A DNA stretch of 64,000 nucleotides from Thereva unica (Eukaryota > Arthropoda > Insecta > Diptera > Therevidae), in the NCBI GenBank assembly GCA_949987705.1, contig OX465282.1, positions 127,678,310 to 127,742,309 of the forward strand, read 5' to 3'. Shown piece after piece: positions 11,001-20,149 of the stretch; position 1 is the stretch's first letter, and each line of letters begins with the position of its first letter. The notes under the pieces are model-generated. The model ran no database searches. It saw only the letters and a list, made by a program, of their open reading frames with translations, and was not told the DNA's origin. A program made the position numbers and the translations under genes.

Positions 11001-11645
11001 AGAATGGCCGGGGCGTGGATGTGTAGGTGGCACATCACATGTGAGAAGTTCGCAAGGAGACCCCTAATATTGCAAAAAACAATAGAAAAGTCTCTGTTTT
11101 TGTTTTGGGGCATCTCCTGCGCAAGGTCCATGACCTCATTTGTAGCTGACTCCACCGGCGAAGCAACCATCGGGGCTAACGGGAACAATCTTGTTGCAGT
11201 GTTATGCCTGCTAAAACAAGACGGTTCCCATCAGCTGGCCGACAAGTGCTGCAACGCCGGCGATGTCTAGCACTGGGTGCGGGGAGAGTTGGAGAACGGG
11301 AAAAACTTACTGTCGTCCGTCAGTTTTTGTTGTTGGTCCGGTGTTGGTAATGTTCCCTTGACTTGATATTGACCACTTTGACTTTTTTAACTGCACTTCG
11401 CACACTTCACTTAATTTGGAAATAGAAGCTTTTATTTATTAATGATTTGATTAATGATTTGATTTAGTTGGCTTTCACTGCACTGCTTCTTAATTTTGCT
11501 TAATTTGGGATTAGACGTTTGTTTTTTTTTAATGTGAAGGAAGAGAACTGGCTGCTTTAAATGACTTTATTTGGCTATTGGGTGCGAATTAAGAGGACCG
11601 ACGGAAACGTCCGCACTACACGCCGGCCCAGTCCAGACTCAAATA
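8086..11645 (-). mobile_element. LINE copy C, near full-length insertion
   Basis: The 3' poly(A) tail appears as a T-run at 8086-8104, then comes a 3' UTR of about 120 bp, an intact EN-RT ORF and about 470 bp of 5' sequence ending near 11640-11652. The insertion sits inside the minus-strand ORF of the TIR element, with both in the same orientation. Joining the flanks restores the host frame (MLFLNI then FSM). A short AT-rich target duplication of the AAATAT type is plausible, but it merges with the tail and an (ATT)n stretch at the 5' side. No ORF1 is visible upstream, so the element is either single-ORF or mildly 5' truncated. Confidence 0.85.
8222..11170 (-). CDS. LINE endonuclease-reverse transcriptase, intact ORF
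   Basis: This open frame of 982 codons runs from an ATG at 11168-11170; an in-frame TTG lies six codons earlier. It encodes an apurinic-type endonuclease followed by a reverse transcriptase, the enzymes that nick target DNA and copy element RNA by target-primed reverse transcription in the nucleus. Endonuclease motifs occur at about residues 34 (NIRG), 60 (SETQ, catalytic Glu), 167 (GDFNVHN) and 242 (SDH). RT motifs are STGPDNIPP near 481, PIPKKGE near 527, RSKRSTGDLL near 579, LDISKAFDRVWH near 609, AGVPQGS near 666 and the active site FADD at about 697-700. A thumb and C-terminal domain end in HRHLLTHPPDP. There are no stops or frameshifts, unlike every other LINE in the window, so this is the youngest copy. 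The FADD form and the motif wording suggest the CR1/jockey group; the exact clade is uncertain. No zinc-knuckle ORF1 accompanies it. Confidence 0.92.
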   Translation of the reverse strand: MVASPVESATNEVMDLAQEMPQNKNRDFSIVFCNIRGLLANFSHVMCHLHIHAPAILALSETQVTDTDLDRFQVTGYSLMHNFSDHRGVAMYVRNDVALQKVYNSTSSEFNYIWAKIILRSHVIFFCFLYRSPNISNDASTLAFDAISERISGFLLSHPECEIIVAGDFNVHNTNWLNYSNGTSVSGKDAELFAAINNLHQIVKCPTRVPDVEGHGAHLLDLFLTTHPSRYSVEVSSPLGNSDHKLVRANFPYPSSTPTSTVPKRTVWHYGKANWLGLIRFFKATDWNLCFRGTSANYAALCITKIIRAGMCLFIPHSTKSIKPRPNRWFNGECMNAINAKEAAYRAYKRSPNESLRREYMKSRNSCNSIIRKVKASFDDKLRNKILNTRVGSKNFWSLVTSIKKSFTSSTTPPFIYGGKVTAESKSKADLLASLFASNSSLPETDTLPPVLERNAHSMDRIFFRTREVYKCLKMLDVNKSTGPDNIPPMVLNKCASPLAKPLRKLFALSYFSGVYPNSWKLAHVQPIPKKGEASDPLNYRPIAITPVLSKIMETIINRRLMKYLESNQILHDRQYGFRSKRSTGDLLVCLTEALNQNIHHFGESGLVALDISKAFDRVWHPALLSKLQAIGIDSVLKNWIESFLSSRSIKVVLDGVESKPHSISAGVPQGSILSPTLFLIFINDLLSIPSNPLHSFADDGTLRYSHTFDNARQARARPCLVDRELMSNSINEDIELILAWGRKNRVEFNASKTKYCLISTKTCTTRPSISVDKKNVMADPSLNILGVTLSSDLRWNNHIFQIAKQAFQCLGFLKRCKFLLQSTALATIYKSYIRPRLEYNSYIWAGAPKTTLAWLDKVQNRAIKLIGDSTLCSSIDSLSHRRNVAALSKFYRYYHSECSTEIRNLLPARQSFSRNTRLANSAHPFTLQPSPSRTLRFSSSFINRTTRLWNSLPQSVFPSSYNISEFKRKVHRHLLTHPPDP

Positions 11646-11651
11646 ATAATA

Positions 11652-11818
11652 ATATTTAAAAATAGCATATGTCTCGCCAAGTTTACGTCATCACATTTCG
11701 ACAAGCCATATAAAGTACAGGTGAACTCTTGCAATATTTTCATTTTTTGTTCATTTAAAATATCTTCAGGATTAGTCAAACTTTGGAAAATTGTTTGGAC
11801 GCTTTCACCATGAATTTT
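11652..11818 (-). pseudogene. Element ORF, upstream half before the LINE insertion
   Basis: The minus-strand frame reads LTKIHGESVQTIFQSL, then FTCTLYGLSKCDDVNLARHM and LFLNI, where LINE copy C begins. The (F/T)CTLYG followed by VN-x-AR pattern is one I associate with an uncharacterised protein family common in arthropod repeat elements (moderate recall). The upstream end runs directly into subterminal repeat sequence at catggtg, so the N-terminal part of the ancestral protein is gone. This indicates an internally deleted derivative. The frame continues at 7806-8084. Confidence 0.6.
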
Positions 11819-12477
11819 AGTTAGTATGACGTCTAATCTTCAATTTAAAAAAAAATTATCCTTCTTGTCGATAACATAGGCATCGACCCAAAAATATGTG
11901 GTACAAATAGTGGTCTGCCAAAGGTCCGGCCACAGGCAGGGCGCGGCACACCATGAGTTTTAGTAATTATTTGGTATATACTTCATTTTAAAACAAAAAT
12001 TATCCTTCTTGTCGATAACATAGGATTCGACCCCAAAAACGTTATACAAATAGTGGTCTGCCAAAGGTCCGGCCACAGGCAGGGCGCGGCACACCATGAA
12101 TTTTAGTTAGTATGACGTCTAATCTTCAATTTAAAAAAAAATTATCCTTCTTGTCGATAACATAGGCATCGACCCAAAAATATGTGGTACAAATAGTGGT
12201 CTGCCAAAGGTCCGGCCACAGGCAGGGCGCGGCACACCATGAGTTTTAGTAATTATTTGGTATATACTTCATTTTAAAACAAAAATTATCCTTCTTGCCG
12301 ATAACATAGGGTTGGACTAAAAATCCACCACTAATATTACCTAATTTCTCACCTTAGGCCACACTTTAGTTCAGGCACACCAAGCCTAAAATATTCTCCT
12401 ATCTCTAATGTTACTTACTATAGGTTTCGTTTTCTTCTTCCCGATAACATAGGGTTTTCTGCAGTCGGCTCTCGGAC
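11809..12477 (-). repeat. Right TIR with subterminal tandem repeats
   Basis: Reverse complement of the left TIR. Five CGATAACATAGG boxes start at 11869, 12013, 12154, 12299 and 12442, with spacings of 144, 141, 145 and 143 bp, one more unit than on the left. A further partial box (cctatgttatt, 12528-12538) lies just outside the right end in the opposite orientation. Confidence 0.85.
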
Positions 12478-12559
12478 TATATGCGCCCTTAGCTTTTTAA
12501 AGACATTTTTTTTAGGTAGAATACATACCTATGTTATTGTGCACAAATTATACAATAAC

Positions 12560-12880
12560 CCGAATAGAAATAAAAGATGGCGTTACAACGGGCGAACATC
12601 GTCCACTTGGGAGCACATAAGGGCTTGCGACGCCCAAACTTGGGCAAAAGATTTAAATGGCCATGTACGGAACTGAACACACGGGCATACGACGGCGAAG
12701 GACCCCCCACTTTTTCTATGGAAAATGGCTTTCGGCTAATTTTCTTGAAATTTTGCAGGTTAATAGTTCTCAACATGTGGATCAAAAGTCTCAATGGGCG
12801 CAAAGCTCTATAAACCTCCTTCACCCCCAAAAACCACCCCTAAGAGGCCATAATATATATATATATATATAACCGATTTC
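12560..12880. repeat. Unclassified interspersed repeat plus (TA)n
   Basis: The block starting gatggcgttacaacgggcga (12574) recurs at 43748 with few changes, so at least the first 45 bp is interspersed. A (TA)n microsatellite lies at about 12850-12871. The small ORFs here overlap on both strands and look fortuitous. Confidence 0.5.
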
Positions 12881-13481
12881 TGATTGCAAAACAATTTATT
12901 CTTGTAGTCCAGTCAATTGCAAGCCTAAACAACCCCTCCTTTGACCCTTCAAACATCGACCATCCAACCCCTCCCCTCGAAGCCCCCACTCATATAACGA
13001 CCCATCCCAAGGATTTTTCGTTTAATGAATTACCAGGTAGGCAACCAATGACATTTCAACCTCCGATCATCTAACCCTCATGTAGATCAAAATTCTCCCT
13101 TCTCTCTGCCCTCTCGTCCACCCACTCCCACCACCCCCCCCCCTTTAAACTCCATCCCCCAATACTGCTCCGAAGAAGATTGGGGTGGATTTAACTGATC
13201 ATGAGTATTGGCGAACTAACATCTTTTTACTCTCAGACAACCCAGAAGAATTCACCCCCTGACCCCCTCATTTACCACTTTTAATAACCCCCCTTCGCTT
13301 TAACCATTAGTATCCATTGGTACTCGCTGGCAGTACCTTCGCGAGGTGATCTTTAAGACCCTTTCGTTTGCGCATCCTGTCTGCTCAATATTATCTTGCA
13401 GGATTATCTCTGTGAACAGCTCATCATCGAGTTTGTTCTGGGCCCATCCCGTGCTTATGGCTTGGTTTCGCTGCCCCCTTT
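12881..13481. other. No gene recognised; C-rich plus strand
   Basis: The plus strand is unusually rich in CCC and CCCC runs (for example near 13125-13145). No open frame of note and no recognisable element. Confidence 0.45.
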
Positions 13482-13918
13482 CTCTCTAAATCTGAATCAG
13501 TGAAATTTTCACTGATTTGTCCAGCGATTCAGAATTTCACTTTATTAAAATTGTTATAATTTTACTTTTTCCTTTCAATATTTTGAGTGAAAGTATTTTC
13601 AACAATCTTCTGCGAGCGTTTAAAACATGTGTTCCTATTGAAATAAAATCATTTTTCGGAAATGCTGAGAAATGAATACATTGAAATAACGTCGACGGCG
13701 CCAGTGCTCTTTTTCATCTCACGCATCAAACTCATAACAAAAATCACTGGTTACATCAGTAAAACCAAAATCACTGGTTCAGCCAGTGACTTAAGAATCA
13801 CTGGTTGTTTCAGTGACGGCCAAAGTCACTGATTCAATTATATGATATCCACTGATTTACAGTGGTTGACATTTCACTGATTCAATTAAAGGCTATTCAC
13901 TGGTTCAGATTTAGAGAG
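13482..13918. mobile_element. MITE with 15-24 bp TIRs and repeated TCACTG motifs
   Basis: The left end CTCTCTAAATCTGAATCAGTGA matches the reverse complement of the right end with one difference over about 21 bp. The interior is packed with TCACTG(A/G)TT and its reverse complement in both orientations. There is no ORF. The flanks show ccccctttt-like direct repeats (13474-13481 against 13925-13932), consistent with an 8-bp duplication if the right end extends about 6 bp further. That would favour a hAT-type origin, which is tentative. Confidence 0.75.
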
Positions 13919-13939
13919 TTCTATTCCCCTTTCGGTGCG

Positions 13940-15909
13940 CAAATCTATGGCGTCATGGTCGCTGTGCTTATACACCTCGCTCACCCGCCATTGAAGGCCT
14001 CTGGTCATCAAGTTTTTGAAGAACGTGTTGTCTGCTAAAAACCCTCTTGGCAACACCACATTGAATAGTGAAACCCACTAAAATGCGCCCCTTTGATCGG
14101 TTATGAAACGGTTCCGTATACAAAAAAATTCTGTTTCTGCTAATCGTCAGAGCCTGTTTTCACTAGTCCAGGGTGCCAGGAATGGTATCGGACAATGCTT
14201 CCTCCTGTATCGGAAAGGAAAATATCCCCATGAATGCAATACCCCGCCAGAGCACACTTCTTCACTACTAAGTTGAGCGGTGAGACATTAGCCTTGGTGT
14301 GAATTCAGATTTTGCCCGCTAATTGACGATTGATATGTAGAGATATTATTGCCTTGTCAGTCTTTCTATCAATCTGGGGTCTCAGGAGGTCTATGATCCA
14401 TGACTATGCCTACAATATTTGGCATCCTTGGAGAAAGAAGTTTCGCACCATCTAGCTTCCTTCCATTAGTAGTAAATGGCACGACGACAGCTTTTGTGGA
14501 TTAATACCCATACATTTACTCATTTGAAAGAGCCACATGCGGTTATTCAGGTCGGCAAGAAGTTCGTCGATCACGATTGACCATAAGAGAGGTTGATGCG
14601 ACTCGTTGATCGCGTTAAAGGCAACCTTGTCAAATGCACTCTCGATATCTGTAAAAGCGCGGAAAGGGATTTCCTTGATATATCGATATCTCTCAGTTAT
14701 TCTAAGTAAAGAAATAAGGGCCTTCTTGTAGATATGACACCTAAGCCCCCCTTTTTACTAGGAAATAGTATGAATCTTATAACGCTCTAGCAGTAGGGAA
14801 TGCATATAACTGCCTGCCCAAAGCCTATACCTTAGACAGCAGACACCTCCTGAGGTTTGCATCCAAATGGTAGAGTCAGTTTTTTACACTTTTGCATGGC
14901 ATTTGAATCCAGAGCAGTATGAGCCGTAAAGGCATACTTTCGGCCTGGCGTCATTAATGTGACTCTTAAAAGGGTTTCTCGAAGGTGCTCACTAGCGCCG
15001 GAACAGTGGGGCTTACGGATCAACGACTTACCTTATTGCTTTCTGCGCTGGAAATGTGAGGTTGATGAAGCTCCTTGTCTTATTCTCTTGCTACATAAGT
15101 ACCCGTAGGTGCATCGGAAAGTGGACAGCCGTCAACGGACCACCTATTGTCACTCTGTTCTATGGATCTCTAACCCAGCACCAACCAGTCAACCTTATAT
15201 GTCTGGGTTTAGGCATTGATGTCTTGTGTGGAACGTGTCAGTTTAGTATTTTTGAACTGACGAATGAGATGAGAGATAATCACCTCTTGCTTAGTCACAT
15301 TAAAATAGCTTGGGTCATGCCCCTGTTCATAACCTCTAAATTTTACGTTGTTATGAAGTCAAGAAGGTACTTGCCCCTAGAATTAGTGTTGGAGCTTCCC
15401 AAACCGAGTTGGCTTTGGCGTCGACACCAATCACAAGTTCAACGTTCCTCAAAGTTTAGTTCTCTCCAAGTGTCTTAACGGCTGGTGTCGGTGGGGCTAG
15501 ATCTCTCCAGGAAGTTTGACCAAAGATTCGTCTTCTGGCAGTAGTACACCAGCCACCTCAGGTCTTTGGTGGTGAACTGCGATAGACCAAGAGAGGTTAA
15601 TCTTTTGCCCATAGACAGCTGGATCGCTGGAGTAAATCAGCCTGCCAGGTACCGCGGTCCTTGGTATACCCAAGGCTCCTTGATCCACCCACATTCAGGT
15701 TGCCCGAGATAAACATTTTTTTCAAGCACTGCTGAAGCAGCCTTGGCGTAATGATAAGCTTCATTCATATAGGAAACAATGTTCTCTTCATTTAGGGTCA
15801 TGTGCCATTCCTTCTTTGCGAGCCCTCTTGACTCTACGAGGGGGTTTTTTTTACGGTTAATTGTGTTCATGTGAAAAGGTATGGAAGAAGGTTTAATTTC
15901 CATGGACAA
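13940..15909 (-). pseudogene. Dead LOA/R1-like LINE (EN and RT remnants)
   Basis: Minus-strand fragments appear in several frames in the correct order. Near 15650-15720 is an endonuclease start, CGWIKEPWVYQG. Near 15420-15440 is ELVIGVDAKANSVW, the GCDANAHH-type motif, then NTNSRGKYLLDFITT and NLEVMNRG (15340-15410). Near 14600-14680 is the RT palm stretch RAFTDIESAFDKVAF. After an internal deletion come SIVIDELLADLNN, then KCMGINPQKLSS and IDRKTDKAIISL (14350-14560). The catalytic YADD segment between LNN and the following block is absent. Stops and frameshifts are frequent, so the copy is old. Wording of the EN and RT motifs points to LOA, R1 or a related clade. Confidence 0.65.
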
Positions 15910-18057
15910 TTCCTAGCTTCAAAATGCTGATAGCAACGACCTTATTAAGTGGCAATTAAATTCTGGAGATTATGTTAATCCATAATTAATTGGAAACACA
16001 AAAAGGACGAAAAAGCAACGCTCGTATATTTTTTATATACATATAACTACATATAGAGTGGATGCAAATTTTTTCCCATATTGCAAAAAGAATTAGTTAA
16101 TTCAAAACTGTCCTAATTTGCAAATTTTTGTTAAACAACTAAAAATACAATTGAAGAAAATTAATTTGTAAACAGCCATCTGGCAAGCAATCAAATTAAA
16201 CTCAACCCACTTTAATCACATTAATCCGGGCTGATTCCGGCATCTTAAGATAAATAAGGAGAACAAAGATTTCATACTTGTGGAACGTAATTTACAGAAA
16301 TTCCAATTTAATTCATTCCTCACACAAATCCCCGTCTACTTGGCATAAATTCCACCCCAAAACCTAATAAAATAGATTTAAAACAACTCAATTGCGTTTA
16401 GTTAATTCCAAGGCGAACAAGGATACAGGACGACGGAGCCCTCGAACCTTAAGGCTTTAAACCAATTACAAACTGGATGTCACTTAATTCTCTACTGAGA
16501 AGTTTCACCCAGAAGCGTTCTAATCACTAATTGGTTTCTATTTCAAACATGTCCTTATGTGTGTCTCCATTTAAATCCATAGAATCTAGAATTGATATCG
16601 GATATCAGCATTCACAACACGAATTCCTCGCCAGGATTTTAATTAACCCATTCGAAGGACCAAATCAAATATTGAATCCATCTGCTGGTGGTCACTGCCA
16701 GATTTAATTATAGCGATCCTAGTTTGAAAACTTTTTGAGTCCTGTTTGTCTTTCTGGCAAATCTCATCCGTCTCGAGAGGCCTTTATTCAAAAGGATAAA
16801 AGCTCAATTATTGATCGTTGAAGGATTGAAGTTCTGCTCTTTTGGGAATTGGCTCGGTTTTTGTTTTATGACTTGCAGATTGATTTCATTCGTGCCGAAA
16901 AGATTTTAGGTCAGTGGTGTACTTTCTTTCTTCCGTGGTCTTTAAACTTTCCCTTCCAGCTTAATCTACTTCACCAAGACCTATATCTCCCTCTGGATGC
17001 TCAATTCTATTTCACGGCAGTCTTAAGGGGATAAAAACTCCAGCAGAAATTGGCAAAAGATAAACAAAACAGGGGCTTGGCTTGTGTTATCAGTGACGGG
17101 GATGCTGTACGCCCATCAACAGCCATAAACCAACGAAAATGGAAATGTTGGATTAATTTGTTTTACACTTTGTGCTTATGTTACAGGTTTACAGTCAAAT
17201 GGGATGGTAATGAGTGTCGCATACTCGTGTGCGGAGGATATGTTTGGGGAATGTGTACTTGAACCAGGGTAGGCAAGAGAGGTGTACTTAGAGCCAGATG
17301 TACAGCACATGTGTGTATCTCCCCTGCCACAGTATGGCTTTAATGAAAATAGGTTCTCAAATATGTACAGGAAAATACATGAGCATGATCTACTCGATTT
17401 TAGGACCTAGTAAAAGCTATTTAAACAAGACAATATGCTTTCGACTTCAACTTAAATTTTATTTTTGATTTTTTACTAAATCTGGTCTTGTTCCCTTATT
17501 TCCTAATTTTGCAAATCATCATAACGGACGCTGGCTGACACGTCCGTTATGATGATTGACACAATTTTAGCAATCTCCTTCGGCGGCACTGTAATCAACC
17601 CATGTTTTTCTAGTCTTAACACATGATGTTAAACTCCTTCATCTCCTTCATTCTGACAAGGAAATTTCCACAACTTATTTCCTAAAGGAGCCCCACCATA
17701 CGCAGATCCATCTTAGATAAGCAGCCTATCGCAATATGACTTCTCCATACAACTACTGGATTGTGATGAAATATACACTAGGACAGGGAAATTAAAAAAC
17801 TCAGGTGGTTATGCCTTTCGTGTGGCTGTTCCTGAACTCAACATCGGACGTCTTCGGATGGAAAAGAATTAGCCTCAGCCGATGAAACTATAAAAGTGGT
17901 GGAATTAAGCAAGTTACGTCTAAGATAAGTAATTCCTGGAAATATAGATCCACTCTTACTAAACCTAGTTAGGAGCAGTCCCACTCTATCTGATCCATCA
18001 CAGCCTCAGAAAGCACACTGGGTCTCTTTTAGAGTGATAGCACCAATATCGTCTCAA
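15910..18057. other. No gene recognised
   Basis: AT-rich intergenic sequence. ORFs at 16849-17034 and 17050-17262 are short and have no motif. The only structural feature found is the palindrome at 17514-17557. Confidence 0.45.
17514..17557. repeat. Perfect 17-bp inverted repeat with 10-nt loop
   Basis: Arms aatcatcataacggacg (17514-17530) and cgtccgttatgatgatt (17541-17557) are exact reverse complements around ctggctgaca. The layout resembles the palindromes at 243 and 38695. Confidence 0.93.
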
Positions 18058-18439
18058 GCCTCGGTAGTCTAGGGGTAAGGCGCCTGACTACTATCGCCAG
18101 AGGTCTCGGGTTCGATTCCCGGCGGTGCCACGGTCCTAGCCTTTCCCAATTTCCCGCCTACATAACTTTCCTTCTTTCTTCTTCCCTCTTTGCATTCCTG
18201 ATTCCTCCTGTCATAGCCTTCACTAGTTCTCTTCCCCGCTCCACCACGCGCATGTCATCGGTTGGTTGATGAGATTCAACTCGTTTCATAAAAATACCGC
18301 AGCTAGGTTGTGACAGTTCTTTCCTTCACTTCTCCTCTCTATCTTCCGACTAGAGCTGCTGTTCGACATTTCAAAATAAATACATGGTCGACAGTACAAA
18401 GGGGCCTTCCCTAAGTCTCTAGTGTGTCACATAAAAAAA
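18058..18439 (+). mobile_element. tRNA-derived SINE, copy 1
   Basis: The 5' head resembles a tRNA, with an A-box-like stretch (TAGTCTAGGGGTAAGG near 18065) and a canonical B box GGTTCGATTCC at 18109-18119, which together would make an internal RNA polymerase III promoter. The body shares blocks with copy 2 near 38.1 kb: CCTACATAACTTTC, GCATGTCATCGGTTGGTTGA, AGATTCAACTCGTTTCA, GACTAGAGCTGCTGTTCGAC. It ends in an ATAAAAAAA tail. No target duplication was seen. The head is not a functional tRNA because no proper acceptor stem closes. Confidence 0.8.
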
Positions 18440-19119
18440 GCCACATCACCATCTTTCCATCTTTCCTGAGCCCACTACAGCCTCCCGTCGTAAAAAACAC
18501 CTTTCCCCGGATTCAACTGAGGGTCGTTATTTGTTGTCACGCTTGAGACAAAGTAGGGTTCTCGATAATGTGCTGCTGTTTTTGGCTTATACGCACGATA
18601 AAACCCGACTCCACCTGCATATATTACCCCGTTTATGACTAGGTTGCAAAGTTGAGTCGAGGTTGAGTTGAAATTTCGACCACGGCATATGATGCTGAGT
18701 TGAGTGCGCTTTGTGTTGAAATAGAGTTGAATTGAAATCAAAACATAACCTCAAATTTTGGTGTAAAATTCTCATTTATAGATACGTAGAAATTCAGAAC
18801 GAATTAATTTTATATTCCTGTGCCAGCAAAAACACCGAACACAAAACTAACACCGAAAGCGGACTTCACGGACAAACAACATTAATGTCACTTCAGGCGA
18901 GGCGAAATATCAACTCGACCCAGGTAGGAGAGCTGAGTTGGGTTGAGTGGAGCCAGTTTCAACAAGTTAACAGGGACCTTTTCAGTAATGCTTCTCACGT
19001 AAGATTCCTGCATGTGCCGCAGCTCGAAAAAAGCCGTGATGAAATGCACAGCGCCCTTAACTAGTCATTCCCCAACGATTAATCCCAACTTAACTCTTCA
19101 CCCAAAACCAATCCAATCT
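18440..19119. other. No gene recognised
   Basis: Contains GTTGAGT-rich sequence at about 18645-18735 and again near 18925-18945. Short overlapping ORFs on both strands show no motifs. Confidence 0.4.
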
Positions 19120-19290
19120 GAAGATATAAGGTTCTTCTATCACAACTGCCATTTTAATATACTCGTGTTCACCGAAACAGGACTGAATGAGCAAATGAGG
19201 TGATCCTAGACTGTTGCGGGACTATTTACAGGTGCGACAGAGATTACAACTCCACCAGCCTAACAAGAGGATGGCAATCTGTAAAAAATC
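19120..19290 (+). pseudogene. LINE endonuclease fragment
   Basis: Plus-strand frames read FFYHNCHFNILVFTETGLNE and, after a frameshift, IYRCDRDYNSTSLTRG, matching the LTETWLN and YR-DR-x-GGGVLIAV segments of a non-LTR endonuclease. A related fragment on the minus strand lies at 27833-28090. Too short to assign to a clade. Confidence 0.55.
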
Positions 19291-19488
19291 CAGGAGTTTA
19301 ACCAGACTAGTTTTAACCTATTCTCTATGCGTTGCTTCTTTCGAACTAAGCTTACTACTATACATTGACTTCATAATGGTGTTGTAGTGCAAAAAGGATG
19401 ACTCCTGAAATTAAAAATAGAATGGTTACCCCTTTTTTCCACATAAGGTCAATAGGTAACGAATGGCAAGCGACCAAGATATAGGTGG

Positions 19489-19660
19489 GTGAAGAGGGGC
19501 GGCACTTTCATAGGTGGAAATAGTGCACTTGCACCAGTCACAATTTCAGATATTAAGATTTTAAAAAAAAATTTAAAACTTCGAAGAAAAAAATTGAATG
19601 TGTTCCCGTGCCTTCATTATCATATTTTAAGGGAACTGCACAGAGTCTGTTCCTTTTTGC
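19489..19660. mobile_element. hAT-like MITE fragment (family with 20183)
   Basis: Starts with GGGGCGGC and shares with the element at 20183 the stretches TTGCACC, CAATTTCAGA, GTGTTCCC-TGCCTTCATT and AAGGGAACT. Only the left part is matched and the right terminus is missing. Confidence 0.5.
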
Positions 19661-19765
19661 ATTGTCTTCTGCAAGGTTTGGCCAATCCAATTCCATTTCG
19701 TTTGCCTGATCTCGTCGTCTATCCTTTCTTGGCTGGCACGGTGCCAAACTTCTTGATTTGTAGAT
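19640..19765 (-). pseudogene. LINE RT C-terminal tail
   Basis: The minus strand reads RKDRRRDQANEMELDWPNLA followed by EDNAKRN, matching the RPRRRW-(D)-WxxLAxDR pattern at the end of RTE-like RT proteins. It follows directly on the MITE fragment. Low to moderate confidence because only about 35 residues are visible. Confidence 0.4.
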
Positions 19766-20149
19766 ATACGTAATAGTCGTACTATTATAGATCCGTAATT
19801 CTGGGAGAAACACCTGGGCCACCTTTGTTCTGAAGCTGTTGAAAGCTCGTTCTATGTACGAGAAGGCTGTTAAGGTAGACTATTTTTTTCTATGCAAGAT
19901 TCTGCAGTAGAAACTAATACATGCAGTGCAGTGACCACATATTATCTCTTAAAATATAAAGGCTTGGAGAACGACATAGAGACCTCTATTATGGAGATTC
20001 GAGTGCATAGAACTAAAGATTTTTGGAGGTCAGGATTGTGATGGAAATAGTTAGGGAAGTGCAACTAAAACCAAAAAATCATTCTGGAGCATTAAACAGC
20101 ATTAGCGGGAGAGTTTTGTGAAGTTAATGCGCAAACTCAGCACAAAAGT

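Larger units (their letters stand above)
6460..12477. mobile_element. DNA element with long TIRs made of 143-bp subterminal repeats
   Basis: The left end (from 6460, gtccgagagccgactgcag) is the reverse complement of the right end (to 12477). Inverted similarity extends about 600 bp on the left and 670 bp on the right. Each TIR consists of tandem units of about 143 bp carrying a CCTATGTTATCG box and a GCCGCGCC/GGCCGGACC block. Between the TIRs is the end of a minus-strand ORF (11652-11818 and 7806-8084) interrupted by LINE copy C. Without that LINE the element would be about 2.45 kb. No clear target-site duplication is visible: the flanks read cgagat on the left and tatatg on the right. The TIR class does not let me assign a known superfamily. 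A foldback-type or internally deleted cut-and-paste transposon is most likely. Confidence 0.8.

Noticed and set aside
11186..11188. Start of the copy C ORF at position 11188
   Set aside because: The codon there is TTG. The first ATG in frame is at 11168-11170.
18065..18131. tRNA gene
   Set aside because: A and B boxes are present but no acceptor stem closes, and the head continues into a SINE body shared with 38139-38528.
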